Positions 33,942-47,600 of a stretch of DNA of 64,000 nucleotides are shown one piece after another. The stretch comes from Saposhnikovia divaricata (lineage: Eukaryota; Streptophyta; Magnoliopsida; Apiales; Apiaceae), in NCBI GenBank assembly GCA_036435485.1, contig CM071596.1, forward strand, positions 59,445,001-59,509,000, in the 5' to 3' direction. The notes beneath the pieces are model-generated. The model was not told the origin of the DNA and ran no database searches. It saw only the letters and a program-made list of their open reading frames with translations. The translations under genes were made by a program, and so were the position numbers. The number at the start of each line of letters is the position of its first letter. Position 1 is the stretch's first letter.

Positions 33942-36610
33942 TGGTGTTAAGATTAAGAATGTTGTTTTGCCTGACAAAGGCCAATACTTCAAATATTCCG
34001 GACCCAATCAAATTTGGGTCCCAAAAAGGGTTTAATTGTTTTGGCATTGCAGGGTGTGTAACAGGTACATCGTGTTATGTGGATTCTGGACAGTGGATGT
34101 TCAAGGCATATGACCGAAGATAGAGCCCTGCTATCAAGAGTGGTGACGGTATCTGGCCAAGTGGTTCATCCCTTGGAGACAACAGCAAGGGTATGACCTA
34201 GGGTTAAGGCTATTCAATAGCCAAGGAATGTTGTCAGTAATAAAGCATCTTTTACAAGATGAAGAGCCTACTGTTCGAGGATTAAGGAAAGAGAACTTAT
34301 CTGTAGCTGACATGGAATCTCAGTCAAAGGTGAAGTCAACAAGGTCAAATCTAAAGCTTCATCAGACAAGAGTTCAGCTATGACATAAGGAGCTCTCTCA
34401 CCTGAATGTCATATCAAGAGATTCTTTCCTGGAAATCGAATCAGTAAAGGAGACTACCTCATCTGGAATTAAAGTAAAATAAAATTATGAGGCATGTCAT
34501 AAAGGGAAGTCAAAGAAGCATCACACAGAAGTTCTACATCAATGAAAAATATAACTTAGTGATGATGACTGATGACTTCTCTCAAGAAATAAGTTGTTGT
34601 TCAGACAATCTGAAGACAAGACACCACTGGTGGTGATTGATCATATCTAGAAGAGTGTCAGGAAGCAAAATTGACTATGACAACTTGGAGACCAGATTAC
34701 AGGACCTATCAATTAGTGTTCTGGATGATTTCTGCACCTTCAAGAGTATTAATGCTGAAGCAGTCGATAGTTTGCTACTGACATGATTAAACCCTGATCA
34801 GTAAGAAATATAGGAAGACGCCACAAGTTATGAAGAAAATTGTTTTGTAATGATAAATGAAAGTGAACATCCTAGCAATCTGCTAATGCTCAATAGGATA
34901 ATTTCCTTGGTTACTTGGTGGAGTCAACAGCCTACAGGGTGATTGTTATTAATCAACAGAAGGTGATTGAAAGTCTTAGTGATGTTCAACGACTTCTAGC
35001 TCCCAGCTGTCAATGGTAATAATGATTCAGATCCAAGCAATGTCAACATTGAGAATCTTCATGTAAACCCAGCAACAGCTTAGGGGGAGCAAAAGAAGGA
35101 TCATCTAGTCAACTCAACACTACACTGAAAGTCAAAGGACACTATAAGAACATGTCTTCCAAGACAAAGAATGTTGACTCAATTAATTCTTTGTCCTAGT
35201 TCTTAGTGTTTCTAATGGTGGAAGTAAAAGACTAGCAGAGCTTCAAGTACTAATGATTATTTCTTTAGTCTTCTTTTAGAAGAAACTAAGAAAGCTACAA
35301 AAGCTCTGAAAGATCAAGGTTGAGTGATTGCAATGCAAGATGGTCTCAATCAGTACAAAAGCAGATTGAAGGGAAGCTAGTATCTAGACCAAACAACAAG
35401 ACTGTATTTGGTACAAGGATAACCAGAAGTCTACCTGGATGTTGTCAAGGCATTGTTATGAGGGACAAAGCCAAACTGGATGCTAGGTTACAATTTGATC
35501 AAACAGTATATTTGACAAGAAGCACCATTGACAAGACTTGAGGATATCAGGCACCTGCTGCACATTCAAGATTATAATGGACATCTAGACCTACTGAATC
35601 TGGATGCTAGAGGAATGTGAACAAGTGCACTCCTGGTTGGTGAGATAATTGAAGATCTCTACAGGTTAGTATAAACTGGTATCATCACTCAAGCAAGCAT
35701 GGAAGACATGGTATGACACCCTAACTATAATTTAATATTCGGTATCAATCTTTAACAGTTGGTATCTTTTAATAATTGGTGTCATATTCATAGAACTCTA
35801 TACATATTTAAGCACAAACATAAATGATATATATGTGCAATGATATCTTGATTATATTTTATGTTGGTCTACTAGCTATTAATTGGTATCAAGATATTTG
35901 CTGTTTTGATGTTGGTAAAGTTGCAATTCTTTTGATTTACTTCAGTAAGCCAAAAGAATAATGACAATAAAAATAAGTCAAGGATCTTTTGTTTCTACTC
36001 AGAAGATTCTAGACCTGTCAAGACTACATGCCAACACCTCACTATAGCTGGCTTTTGACCTGTTAGTTTGGATCTAACAAGTTGGTTATCAAAAATCTTA
36101 AGATGGACCCGGATCTGAGGAAATGGTACTCTAGAGATATTTGACCCAACAAGTTCAGGATCTACTAATCAGGCTATAGAGGAATCATCAGCTCATTATC
36201 TTATTCAATTGTTAATAGATCAATTACACACATATTTTATTCTAAATATGAAAATGTGCAAGGCTCCAAGTGGAACCTTGAGATGTATTCTTGTAGTTAT
36301 TACACTTGATTTTCAGATGTCTTAAGTTGGACCCAAATCTACGGAGATGGTACCCTAGAGACATCAGTTCTGACATGTTTTGCTACATAGAGACAGATCA
36401 AATGAGTTGTACGAAAGCAGGAGAACACAAGGAATCAATTTCATCTCCAACAACTCTGTGAAACACTCAAGGACTAAGCAACTTGCATAAGGTATCAATT
36501 CTTTTGAGAGAACATGTCTTTAATTAAGAACAACTTGCAGACACGTTTACTGAATCACTTGATGAAATTAATTTTTCAAGATTGGCTTGTAAACTTGGGA
36601 TTTTATTAAT
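33942..36610 (+). pseudogene. Element D pol, heavily degenerate
   Basis: Recognisable scraps keep the normal order: YVDSG of the protease near 34078, a KELSHLNV-like GAG-pre-integrase piece near 34390, DDFS of the integrase near 34570, and an IAMQ(D)GLNQ-like start of RT near 35330. RNase H pieces (YRGIISSL near 36176) and the terminal DTFTESLDEINFSRL near 36540 follow. No frame exceeds about 75 codons and stops are frequent, so no protein can be made. It is included because it defines what this interval was. Confidence 0.8.
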
Positions 36611-39600
36611 GCTATATGATTGTAAATCCCATCTGTTAAGAAATTCTTAAGTAAGCTCACAAGTATTCAATAGTCTATATTGAAAGGACTTGTGAACTTA
36701 TTTACATCCAGACCTCACGCGGAAAATTATCTGTTGAATGATTGCCACGTGTATAATTGCAATATATTTTAGTGGTGATTATTTAAGGATAATTTAAATA
36801 CTTAAATGCTAAAATCTAACTCATAGGGATTTAGTATTTAATTATTTAATTATTTATTTTGATTTATATGGGTTACGGACTTGAAGCAATTCAATTTAGT
36901 ATTTGCTCTGTACCTTATATTTATTAAAATAAATAAACAACATAACTAATTTGGACCTAATCTGTATTGGTCTTCAATTAGTTGTGAGATGTTAATTCTA
37001 GTGAATTTTATCAATGCTCCAATTTCAGAAATTCATTATAATTAATATCATGGTTCTAACAATTGGTTGTATTGAAATTTTGACTTATATCAGTTAATGA
37101 TATTTAGTTAGAATTCTATTTACTAACTAATTGTGAGATATATTGGTATGTGTGAAATTACTTAGAACTCATCTAAGTAATCATTGTTATATCTTTTACA
37201 ATTCACTCATATTATTATACATGGTATAAAAATTCTCTAAGTAGAACTATGGATATTGTAATGTCTAAAGTTACCATAGTTCAATTACTTTGAATAATTT
37301 TTATGCTTATTTGCAAGCTTCAAATCACTTTGATAATAAATGTTTTATACTATGGATCAAGGTGTATTGAACTTAGAATATTATTTCTAAGATTGCAGAC
37401 AAGACAGTCTTGGTAATCAAGTTTTATTTTTAGAACCAAGATTGTCTACCAACAAACAGTTGTTAGGAGTTAACAATTGTTGTTATCGAGGAGTTGCCTT
37501 GAAGTCATAAGATTAAAATGTTAATGATGATAATTATCCTAGTGATAGTGGTGGAAACAATTTTGTTATTGGCAATACCAATGTCACTGGAAATTAATCA
37601 TCAAGTCATTCTGGCAACAACTCGAGGGAAGTAAACAAAGGATTCACTAGTCAAACACAACATCACAATGAAGAACAAGGCGATTCATCAAGATCCAACC
37701 TTCTCAAACAGTCTGTTTGGAATAGAGCTGATCATTGGTGATCCAGATGTTGGAGTAAAAATAAAAAGGACCTCTCAGAATTAAGGTATAGAATCTAAGG
37801 AATCTGAGAAAGCAATTGTGAATTTGGAACAACAAGAAACGTGGAAGTTGGTGCCAAGGTTTGAGCGCCAAGTAACTGGTATGACATTCTTTTCGAATTC
37901 TATCTTGTCATCTTTCTAAAAAGAATTGTCATAATCATTCTAATGTTTTAATCCATGTTTCTTTATTTTAGAATAATAATTTTCTCTAAAAATATTTTTC
38001 TCTAATTCTCTAGTTAGAATTTTTGAGGAAGCTATTTTTATTGAAAATTTCATTATTTTAAAATAGCTGCCATATTTATGATAGTTTATTAAATCATATT
38101 TTCTCTCTGAATAATTTTCTAGTAGAAAGTTGTTTTGTCAGAAAATATATGGATTTCTAACCTATTAAAAATACTCATGTATATACTTAATGTTTTTGTA
38201 CATGTATTGTAATTTGTTAAATGTTAATCTTATTTAACATGTTTTGTAGTGTTTGTTCTTCTGTTATTAATGTGTTAATTCTGTCAAAAGGACAACTTAT
38301 GGTATTTTTAGTATTTTATATTTTCTATTTAGTTATTTTAAGTAGTTATATTGTTGTAGATATTTTTCTAAATTATTATCTTTTATCTTTAATATTCTGT
38401 AAATATTATTAATACAGTTATTTTTTTAATTTAAAAAAAATTTATATAAAAATAAAAATAATAAAAATAAAAATTTGTTTGTAAATTATTAACTTATGTA
38501 TAGTTTTATTATTTTTATGTAATTCAAATTTTTCTTATTTGTTTAGTTTTATTTGGATTTTCTTTTCTTTTATAGTTTTTATTTTGTATAATTATTATAT
38601 ATATTATTTCTTATTTTTGTATATTCTTTTTATGTGTATATAAATAGTTTGTATAGTTTTTACATTTTAGTCACTATACTTTCAAAACTTACAAGTAGGT
38701 CACCGTATTTGGTTCTTTTGTTGTTCTTCTTCTTAACACACACAAAACCTGCAGTTTAAGTATAAATCTTTGTTTTGTGATTGCTGTTAACAGATCTTCG
38801 TGTCAAGGACTTAACAATTGACCAGTGTTGGTATCAAATTGGTATGTGTCTATACAATTGGTTAGGAACTAATGTTTGATTTTCAGGATCTAACAATTGG
38901 AAGACAAGACCTATCAAGTGCTAACAAGTTCTAATAGTTGATATATATCTTACAGGACCTAAAACATGATAAAATAGTTTTGTTTGTATTGGTTTAAACA
39001 TTAACATACATTGATTCGATTAATATTTATTAATTGGATTTTTGCCTATGTTCTTGTTTTGTAAAACCAGCTCAGGATCTTTAATATCCTAAATTCAAAA
39101 TCTCTTTCTACAGCTGTGATTGCTTACATTGTAAATCTTTTTAAATCACAAATGTACATCATTTCTCTTAAGATAAATGCAATATTTTCTCAGAAAACTT
39201 TTCAATGTTAAAAATGCATTCTATCTCTATGTTGCTCATATTCTGTGATGCAGGTTCATCTACATGGAATTTTGTATTCTCACATGTTTAGTCATAAGGT
39301 TGTAAACCCAACAACTTTTGTCCCAGACTACAATCAAACTCAAACACATTCTATCTTACCCCCTAAATGGAAGTAACCTATCAGACTAGAGGTCACCAGG
39401 GAGTAACTGCACTTGATGCAACAAACAAGGATGTGTGGGATATTCAGTTGGAAAGTCAGTACCTTATACACTAACCAAAATAATTCATATGCACAAAGTG
39501 AGATTGCACACACCAAGGATGAATTGACGGAAACCTGTAATCCAACCATTTTACGGTTAGGATTATAAGTTAAAGGTTCTTTAATGAACTAAGAGTCTTC

Positions 39601-40270
39601 ACAGACCTCGAGAGAAGGTATTGATCTCAAATGCAAAATTCATCAAGATCATTATCTAACTCCCCAGATGGAACATATCTGGATCCTGCGGGTAACGGAT
39701 CCGACATAGGTGCGGATCGGCAACTTGTTAACTATGATTCAGATTTACCTGATGAGTTTAACAAGGTGATGTCTTCACAGACATTAGAAGGGAATCTTGA
39801 TCTCAATGCTAAATTTATAGATCACTGTTTACCTTCTCAGAATTCAAATCTGAAAACCCTAAAAAGGGAAATTAGCAACTTGTAGATTATGACTCAGATT
39901 CGTCTGACGAGTCCAACGAGGATTTGGGATTTGCGAACTCCCATTGCACAACCACTGACCTCTCTAGAAGGGGCTATGGTGATTTTTCTTTGCAGGTACA
40001 CTAACGGATGTTGGAGCTATGAGTGATATGAGTGAAACACCAGTGAGCAAGAGTGTAAACACAGAGAGAAGTGAGACACTCAAAACAAATGAGTGGAGAG
40101 AAGAGTGAAACACTTGTGAGGTACACTAAACACTATCACACACTCACAGTGAGGAAGAAAATGAAACTTCCTTTCTAACAAAGCTTTAGCAATTGATTTC
40201 AATGTACTCTAACGATTGGTATAAATTGGTAACAATTTGGTATCAACTACTTTGTCAATTAGTTGAATGG
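36611..40270 (+). other. Post-pol spacer of element D, no env frame
   Basis: This is 3.7 kb of AT-rich sequence where some Sireviruses carry an env-like gene. I find no such frame. A displaced scrap at about 37690-37860 (SVWNRADHW, LEQQETWKLVP) resembles the linker and RT start of element A's pol, so pol sequence is rearranged here. A short frame at 39631-39885 (MQNSSRSLSNSPDG start) has no recognisable family. Confidence 0.55.
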
Positions 40271-40285
40271 AGGATTCCTCAACTA

Positions 40286-40988
40286 AGGGGGAGAGATATA
40301 TTGAAAAAGATATATTCAAGCTTAAAGCTTACCTTAGTAGGATATACTCAACTAAGGGGGAGAAGTATTGGGATACAAATAAAAGAAGAGTGAGTTAGAA
40401 AGGGGGAGCAGTAAAGATTGTGCTTAGGATGAGAGGCTAGTCTAGTTTCTAAGGGGGAGCCTTAGATGAAGAAGCAAAAGAACTTTCATTTGTTATGAAA
40501 GTGGAGATATAAGGAGAATTACATCACAATACTATTCTATTAGTCTTTCAATGTACTATGTATAAAGGCTAAGTGGAAGAGTAGTAAATTTCCCAGAAGT
40601 TATAGAAATGGTATTGATTCACCATTGTCTATATAGTAGGAACAACTATTTTTCTTTAGTGAGAAAAGCTGTGTCAGAAATGGGAAGTGATTGTAAATCA
40701 AGAACTGCTGATAATCACCAATGTAAGATGTGAAGGATTATCAGGCAGAGATATGAAGAATCAGAAATGAAGATGAGTTATCTATTGAAGATCAGTTTAG
40801 TGCTAGAGGAATAATCATCTATCATTTCATCAACTGAAGATTCTGGAATTGTTAAATCTAAACCAGAGAAATTTTTTTTGTATTATTTACTTAATTCCTA
40901 AAAGTTTTATCTTTTTCTTGTTTAAGTGAGGTAGTTGAGTTATCCTCTAGGTATTTGCTTGTTATTGTCTAACAAACAAATAGGGGGA
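40286..40988 (+). promoter_or_regulatory. Multiple polypurine motifs before the 3' LTR of element D
   Basis: AAGGGGGAG-type motifs occur at about 40285, 40355, 40400, 40451 and 40981; the last one directly precedes the LTR start TGAAAGG at 40992. Multiplied polypurine tracts near the 3' LTR are a known hallmark of Sireviruses. Confidence 0.8.
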
Positions 40989-40991
40989 GAT

Positions 40992-42927
40992 TGAAAGGCA
41001 TATGATGTAGCTTATTTGTATTTCGAGGATACAACTCAACTTAAACAAGATTGTAATAGTAAATAGTATATAGACTGTCACAAGGAATCTCAGATTGTAT
41101 TATCTGTCAGAAGAAAAAGATCAAGGTCAACCTACAGACTTGAAGAATTACTACATTGAAAGAAGTTCAGACATCTGATCAAGCCTTAGTGAAGTATTCG
41201 TTAAAGAAGTGGATTCATTTAAAGTGACAGAGATTTCGACAGTGACAGAGACAGTACAGAAGAATTAATAGAGAGAGAGAGAGAATTAAGAGAAAAGAAA
41301 AGGAACCAGATTTTAAAGTCAATATATGGAGAACAGTCATTGCGGTTAGTCACTCATGAACCAGACAGTACATCGAGTGTCAACATTAAACAGTGGTTGT
41401 TTATCATTAACTTCAGTGGTTCAAGCTATCAAGACGGGTATATTAAAAGAAGACGTTAACCACAGCCATAGAGTCAAAAATAAAGAAAAGCCGTTGGAGT
41501 TAGTCGCTCATGAACCAGACCGTGCATCGAGCGTCAACGAAAATTCAGTGGTAATTCTTTATTACTTTCAGTGGTTCAAGAAAAAGAATTGAGCTGTCAA
41601 AAGATTTATATTAATTCTCTTTTAATTAATATAATTATGTAATTGATTTAATTTAATAAATTAATTCATTCTGAATTAATTTATTTATTAAATTAATTAT
41701 CGTGTTAATTAATTTTGAATTAATTTATTAATCTAAATTTAGTTAATTAGTTAATTAATTAATTAATCATTATTTATTTAAATGATTAATTGATTAATCT
41801 ATTTAATTAAATCAAATGAAAAGAAAAAGGATTAAGAAATTTAGTCGGTATGTGAATTGAAGTTGTGTTAGGCTGTTAGCCTTATACATGTTTATGGTCG
41901 ACTAATGAATAAAAGAAAGACAGTGGACTGGACAGACATGCATGCATGCAGGGTAAACAAAAGAAAAATAAAAAAAAAGAGTTGCAGGCTTGTCGACAAA
42001 AGTAAAAGAAAGAGCAAACAAAAGTTCAGGGAAAACAAAAGGAAACTTAAGTCTGTTAAACCTGGAAAAAAGCTGTCGGCTAAGGCACAACGCGCCAGGC
42101 CGCGCGTGGTACGCACGCGCCTGGTTAATTAACAACAACAGCCGCGCGTGCATCACACATGTGCTTCCTGTGACTGGGCTTCGTTTGCAGCAGTTCAAAT
42201 ATTTGTTCAATACAATCATTCAGCTGAGTTTTATTATTAAACAAGACAATCTCAATTGTCTTGCCGATTGTCTTGTTAACCTTGATTGTCTTGCCTATTG
42301 TATTGCCTATTGTCTTGGCAATATAAATTGATTGTCTTGGAGATTTTGGATTGTCTTGCCGATTGTCTTGGCAGTACAAAATTGATTGTATTGGAAGAGC
42401 AGATTGTCTTGCCGATTGTCTTGGCAGTACAAATGAAAAAGAAAAGATGGAGATGACTATAATATTTCAAGACAGGCGGCCAGATAGAAAACAACACTCA
42501 GAACATATCCTCTTCAACAAACAAAAATCCATTCTCTCTCATTGAAGAACAACACAGCAAGAGAAATAAATTTGTATAAATTCAAGTTCATCTTATTTTT
42601 AATATCTGATCCGATAGAACTTGTTTACTTGATACTCTTGTAATATTAGCGAGTTTTTACTCCTAATCTATATCTCGATTTTTATTAACAAATCTAGAAA
42701 AAATCATGTCGAATTTTCTAATTTGTTTTTATTAACTAGATATAATTTCTGTACTGTATTTGTAACAAACCCCTCAAGTTAATATAATTTTATATTCAAC
42801 TTGAATTTTGTTTCATTTAATTCCGCTCAAATTTGTCAAAATATAAATTAAATTTATCCGGACAAATTTCGATTAAACAGTACTGTTTGTATTCAACCCC
42901 CCTTCTACAAACATATTGGACCTAACA
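40992..42927 (+). repeat. 3' LTR of element D (1936 bp)
   Basis: This is a near-identical copy of 29925-31841. It differs by a short tandem duplication around 41228-41245, one extra minisatellite unit near 42298, a small deletion near 41850, and scattered substitutions. Confidence 0.93.
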
Positions 42928-43144
42928 GTCGTGCAATCCTGTCCAGCACCAACGTACTAAACACATTGAGATGGACATCCATTTTGTACGTGAAAAGGTC
43001 GCTGTTGGTCAGGTTCGTGTTCTGCATGTTCCTTCTTCATCTCAGTACGCTGACATCTTCACCAAAGGCCTACCTTCCTCCTTGTTCAATGAATTTCGTT
43101 CCAGTCTCATCGTTCATCCCTCCCCTGCTTCGACTGAGGGGGTG
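42928..43144 (+). pseudogene. Element C RNase H C-terminus, downstream of element D
   Basis: The interrupted RNase H/pol tail resumes after D. It contains typical copia end motifs such as RTKHIE/MDIHFVREKV, YADIFTKGLP and LFNEFRSSL, and stops at 43146 just before the 3' LTR. GTCGT at 42928-42932 repeats the five bases before D. Confidence 0.85.
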
Positions 43145-43376
43145 TGATAGTAAATGTAATTATGTAAATCATTGCTTAATTGATGTAAATGTAATTATCT
43201 CTATAATTACTGCTAAAACTTAACAGCTAGGCTATCAGCAAGGACAATTAGGAAATCTCCATCCATAATTACAGCAAGGATATCTTCTGTAATTACAACC
43301 AAGATACCCTTGGTGTGTATATATAGTTCAGTAATGTAATACAAGGAGGTCACGGGAAATTACTCAGATTCTAGCA
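43145..43376 (+). repeat. 3' LTR of element C
   Basis: It is the same 232-base length as the 5' copy, about ten differences by eye, and is followed by the CTTAA duplication. Confidence 0.93.
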
Positions 43377-43495
43377 CTTAACATTTTCATCCGGAGTACA
43401 AATACTGCAAAAGATGAATGTAACATATTTGGCAAAAGAAAAATACAAGGATAAGATACTGTTAACATTTTAGGTAAAACTAAAAACTAAATCAC

Positions 43496-43550
43496 CTCTC
43501 AGGGGCAGTAGAAAAAATATCCTCAAGCTCACTCATTTTAAGAGTTCCAT
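43496..43550 (-). pseudogene. MIRO GTPase gene fragment, EF-hand exon
   Basis: A 55-base minus-strand exon lies between an AG acceptor (ATATCAAG) and a GTGATT donor. It encodes (D)GTLKMSELEDIFSTAPE(S). This is the second half of the MIRO EF-hand loop and the conserved FSTAPES run. Its first two bases complete the Asp codon opened by the exon at 56036-56102. Its last two bases open the Ser codon completed at 27244. Element C lies in the following intron and CACTA2 in the preceding one. Confidence 0.87.
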
Positions 43551-43597
43551 CTTGATATAAATTCAAACAAGTGAAGCAATTATTGAATGCTAACAAG

Positions 43598-44400
43598 CAC
43601 TACAAGGATTTTTGCTTTAGACGACACTCAAAACGTGTTATCTGGATGTACCAAAAACTGTTGACTATTGAGAAGTCGTCTGATACACACCTCAGACAAT
43701 ACACAGCAAGCTGTTATGTGAAAGTTGAAAGACAAGTAAAAGCCACCTGAAAAGAGTTGTCTGATACCCAGAAACAACAACACTTTCTTTGGAAACCTGT
43801 TGTCAAAGCTCCAATAATGCAACACGTTTTAACGAATATATTGTTGTTTTAAGCAGTAAAGACAATGGTTTTTAAAAGAAAGGCTATTGTTGAAGTGCAA
43901 AAGATACAATCCTTTACTTGATCAGGGCTGTTGTTGTATGTCATTACAGACAATGGTTTCTTAGCAAAAACGAGTTGTTTTATGGTTAGATGTACAACAT
44001 GTTATCTCATATGGCATGTTGTTGTAGAGTAGGAAGGATAACACTTTCTTAGCATATAACATGTTGTTATTTGTTAAAAGAGACAACAGTTTTGTAGAGT
44101 ATAACATGTTGTTATTTGTTAAAAGAGACAACAGTTTTGTGGGTTTTAACCTACCGTGTGTATTCTTCTCCCACATTACTTTGTTAAATGGTACAAGTTG
44201 TTTGATTGCATTTTTTACAACTGTTAACATTAAGTAGTTTTTATTTTCCTGTTGTGTGAGTCATTCTCACAAGGGATTTTAATAAAAGCATTGCTTGATA
44301 TATAATACAACAAGTGTTAATCATTGGTGGGCATTGGCTAAAAGTATCTTAAACAATGGTTCTAGACATGTAAAGAAAACCAAACTACACTATAAAATGA
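43598..44400. repeat. Left terminal and subterminal repeats of CACTA2
   Basis: After the terminal CACTAC, the motif families (a)caacactttc, acatgttgtt and agacaacagttttg recur. One 44-base unit (ataacatgttgtt...cagttttgtagagt) is tandemly duplicated at about 44057-44144. These are probable binding sites for the element's accessory protein. Confidence 0.8.
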
Positions 44401-44640
44401 AAATGCCAAGAAACAAACAATAGAAACCAATTCAATCCATCCCTCCATTACGACCAATATTCACACCATCAACCAAAACCACACAAGCAATTTTTCACCT
44501 TATAACACCAACACCACCAACAAACGTACACAACCAACCAACCAAGTACATAATTAAAGTCTATCCATATCCAAAACAACTAATACATATGTCATAGTTT
44601 AATTTATGCTACTACCAAGTTCAATAAAAGACGACAGAGT

Positions 44641-47600
44641 TCAACGAGCCAGGTGCTTCAACATATACTTCGCCAAGTCACTCCTTATATCATTAAGCTC
44701 AGCCATGCCATAGTTCAAGTTGCTTCTGCGTCGCCACTACAAAATGGAACATGTATTGGAAGTCATATATCTTCACCACAAAACACAAGGATATCAGAAA
44801 AAAAAAATGCATTGTTACCTTCACAGCAAATTTCAATTCCTTATCAAGACATATCTCCTTCATATAACGCATCACAAACACGCCACAGTCCTTGGACCCA
44901 GGTTGAAGAGGAATTCCCTGAAGAACATGTAGAATTAATTATATGTCTACACTGTCCTTGTGGAATTCAGAGATACAAAAAAAAATACTTAAGAAAAGGA
45001 TAATACCGCCAGGTTCTCCCATGTAATTTTGTTTTTGGTAAACTTCTTCGCATCGTCATTATAGAGATTGATGGCACTACGAAATATACTGTAAATCAAA
45101 TTTATGACATTTAACTTAATAAGTGGTCTCAAATGAAATTAAGTTAATATAAAATACTCACTTGTCGACCACTTCCGTCCATTCTTCACATGTAATTCGG
45201 CGCTTCAAAGGATCCATCTGGTAAACGATTTTAGCATCTAGATGTACAGCGGTGAGCATCCAATGGTTCCTAATAATTCATGAAATTAAACTATATTAAA
45301 GTGTGCATTTAAAAAACATTAACACTAGCACCACACATTAAATTAAATCAGATCACATGGTCACTCCTATAAAATTAATAGACTTGATAGCATATAAGTG
45401 TTAAAAAAAAGAACTGACCCGGAGTTATATGGTAAGAGAAAATACTGGCCAGGCTGAGCATTCTTGAACCTGAGAGATAGGGATCGCGACCTCTCTGCTG
45501 GATTACCACAACCGAGGGCACCAATCGTATCAGGATCAACAAACGCTATCATATCAGTCATCTTGTGTTTTTTCAAATATTCCTGCAGAAAACTGTATAA
45601 AAAAAATTCATTACACAAGCAGTCCGTTTTCATTGTAGAATTATTTACAAAGTCAAATAAATTTTTGAACGTCGATACTTACTTAATGTATAAGCAAATA
45701 ACGCCCCCTGACATCTCACCCCCACAACACAAAGCATGAATATCCGACAAAAAAAGGGGCTTCTTAGCAGTTGATCCGAAAGCTTCTTCGGATATCAAAA
45801 AAGTAGATGCTCGGCCGTCCACCAAAGCATCCTTTGCCCAAAGCCACAAACGCTTCAAGGCAGAGGGAAAGTCAGGACCGAAGTCCAACACATACTCTGG
45901 GACTAATTCCAGATCTTTCACCTTCTTCCACTTCTTTTGTCCATTTTTCTTGCTTCCCTGAAATATGACATTAAAAAACAATTGTGAATGAAAACTGCCT
46001 AATATAGTAGGTTTGTTAAAGTAAACTGCCTAATATGTTTATTTTAATTATGATTTAATAGATTACAACGAATTTAACCTTTGTACTTCCATTCTGTCTG
46101 GCAGTGGTTTTCTTCAATTCCGTTATGAGATCTTTTGGCCATGCAATATAAGTCCCGATAGCTTGCTCCACAGTTATGATCTCATCTTGGATTGGAAAAG
46201 GAATCTTTTCAGATCCTTGAATTACACGAGTGATAGAGACTCGGGCATTCTCTTTTGTCAAAGGTTTCCCATGAAGAATCTGACTCTTTGTATCAACAGT
46301 AGCATGTGCAACAATATTATTTGGGGAGTTAATTGCCAGTCCCCACTCTGTATCATTGTCATCTTCCACTTCCACACACAAATTTACAACCAGCTCCTGA
46401 TCATCCTCCAAATGAACCCCCTCAACAGCCTCCTCCATTTTTTCTACCACGTCAACAATCTTCTCAGTCCTTTCTCCACCCTCCACAACCTTCTCATTAT
46501 TTTCTTCCACATCAACCTTCCCATTCTCTTGATCCCCTTCAGGAAGAATATAATCACCTTCGAGGAGATTGAGTCTCTTCTTTGCACCTGGCAACTGCAA
46601 CTCCTTGATACCCTTGGAACAACTTGCTTGCTGAGATCCAATATTTGGACTACCTTCAGAATCATTTTTCTTTTCACATAAAGCACTTTTCAGCTTCTCA
46701 ATCTCAGCAGACCAAAAGGAATCTCGCTCTCGAACTATCCTCTCTGATTCCTCTTTCATATACTTCTTAATGCCCTCCTGAATCCTCTCATCCATTGACT
46801 TGCCGGTCTTCTTCTTCTGTGGAAGATTAAAGTATGTAGACTGCTTGACATAAGTACCTTGTCCACGTACCCTTCCTCGGTTCTCAGGGTTACCGAGAAC
46901 CTTGGTCAAGACATCGTCTGTGCCTTCCACAGAAACTTCTCCATCCCTAACCCTCTTCTTCATTATCTCCTACAAAAAGTGACATGAAAAATGTAAGTAC
47001 ATGAAAAATATAAGTACGTTAACTAAAAAAATAGATATCACAGTGAAAGAACTCAAAATATAAAATAAATGAAAAACTTACAATCTCTTTTGCAATTTTT
47101 TCAACTTTTGCAGACTTATAATTCCCATTTTCATCCTGCCGCGCACGGAGCCACGTATCCGTTCGATCTATGTCAAATTCCTCAGGATCACCAAGAGCGA
47201 GAAACTGTAAAACAAAGTATTATTGTATTGTTTAACATACAAGTCATCGTAAAATTAAACACAATTATCATGCATGTTTGAAAGGGATATATGTATGATT
47301 ACTAACCATTTCATGTTCTAGGTTAGCATAACCTTTTCTTGACATGTTATGAGGATATTCGCTCAAATTCCTCCTCTTTGCGAGTTTTTCGTGGATCACC
47401 TTAAGGAACAATGATCAAAATGTTAGTAACAAAGCTGTTCAACTATATATTTTTGTAATCTCGGAAATTCAAAAACAAATATGGTAAGAAAACTTACACC
47501 AAATTTTTTTGACAGACGGTCAACAACAAACATGTCCCAATGATCCTTCTCAATAAAGGTGTAGTCAGCAGGAGGAACCTGTAGCAAATCAGGCTGATCA

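Larger units (their letters stand above)
29925..42927 (+). mobile_element. Element D: Sirevirus-type copia retrotransposon with wrecked pol
   Basis: LTRs lie at 29925-31841 (1917 bp) and 40992-42927 (1936 bp), both TGAAAGGC...CTAACA. GTCGT is duplicated at 29920-29924 and 42928-42932. The priming site is at 31844-31856, and five GGGGGAG polypurine motifs precede the 3' LTR. The gag is partly open. Pol is reduced to short pieces riddled with stops, followed by more than 4 kb of non-coding sequence. Despite this decay the LTRs look about 98% identical, so D was probably already defective when it moved. Confidence 0.93.
27810..43376 (+). mobile_element. Element C: decayed Ty1/copia retrotransposon, split by element D
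   Basis: Its 232-bp LTRs lie at 27810-28041 and 43145-43376, each starting TGATAGTAAATG and ending CTAGCA. The duplication CTTAA is present at 27805-27809 and 43377-43381. A TGGTATCAGAGCC priming site lies at 28042-28054. The interior is gag, then a large deletion to the RT, then RNase H. The RNase H is cut at 29924 by element D and resumes at 42928. The LTRs differ at about ten positions (near 96% identity by eye), making C older than D. The short LTRs and motifs suggest the Ale/Retrofit side of copia, but I am not certain. Confidence 0.92.

Noticed and set aside
46163..46681. 172-codon plus-strand ORF
   Set aside because: Antisense of exon 5 of the CACTA2 accessory gene; composition matches no protein family.
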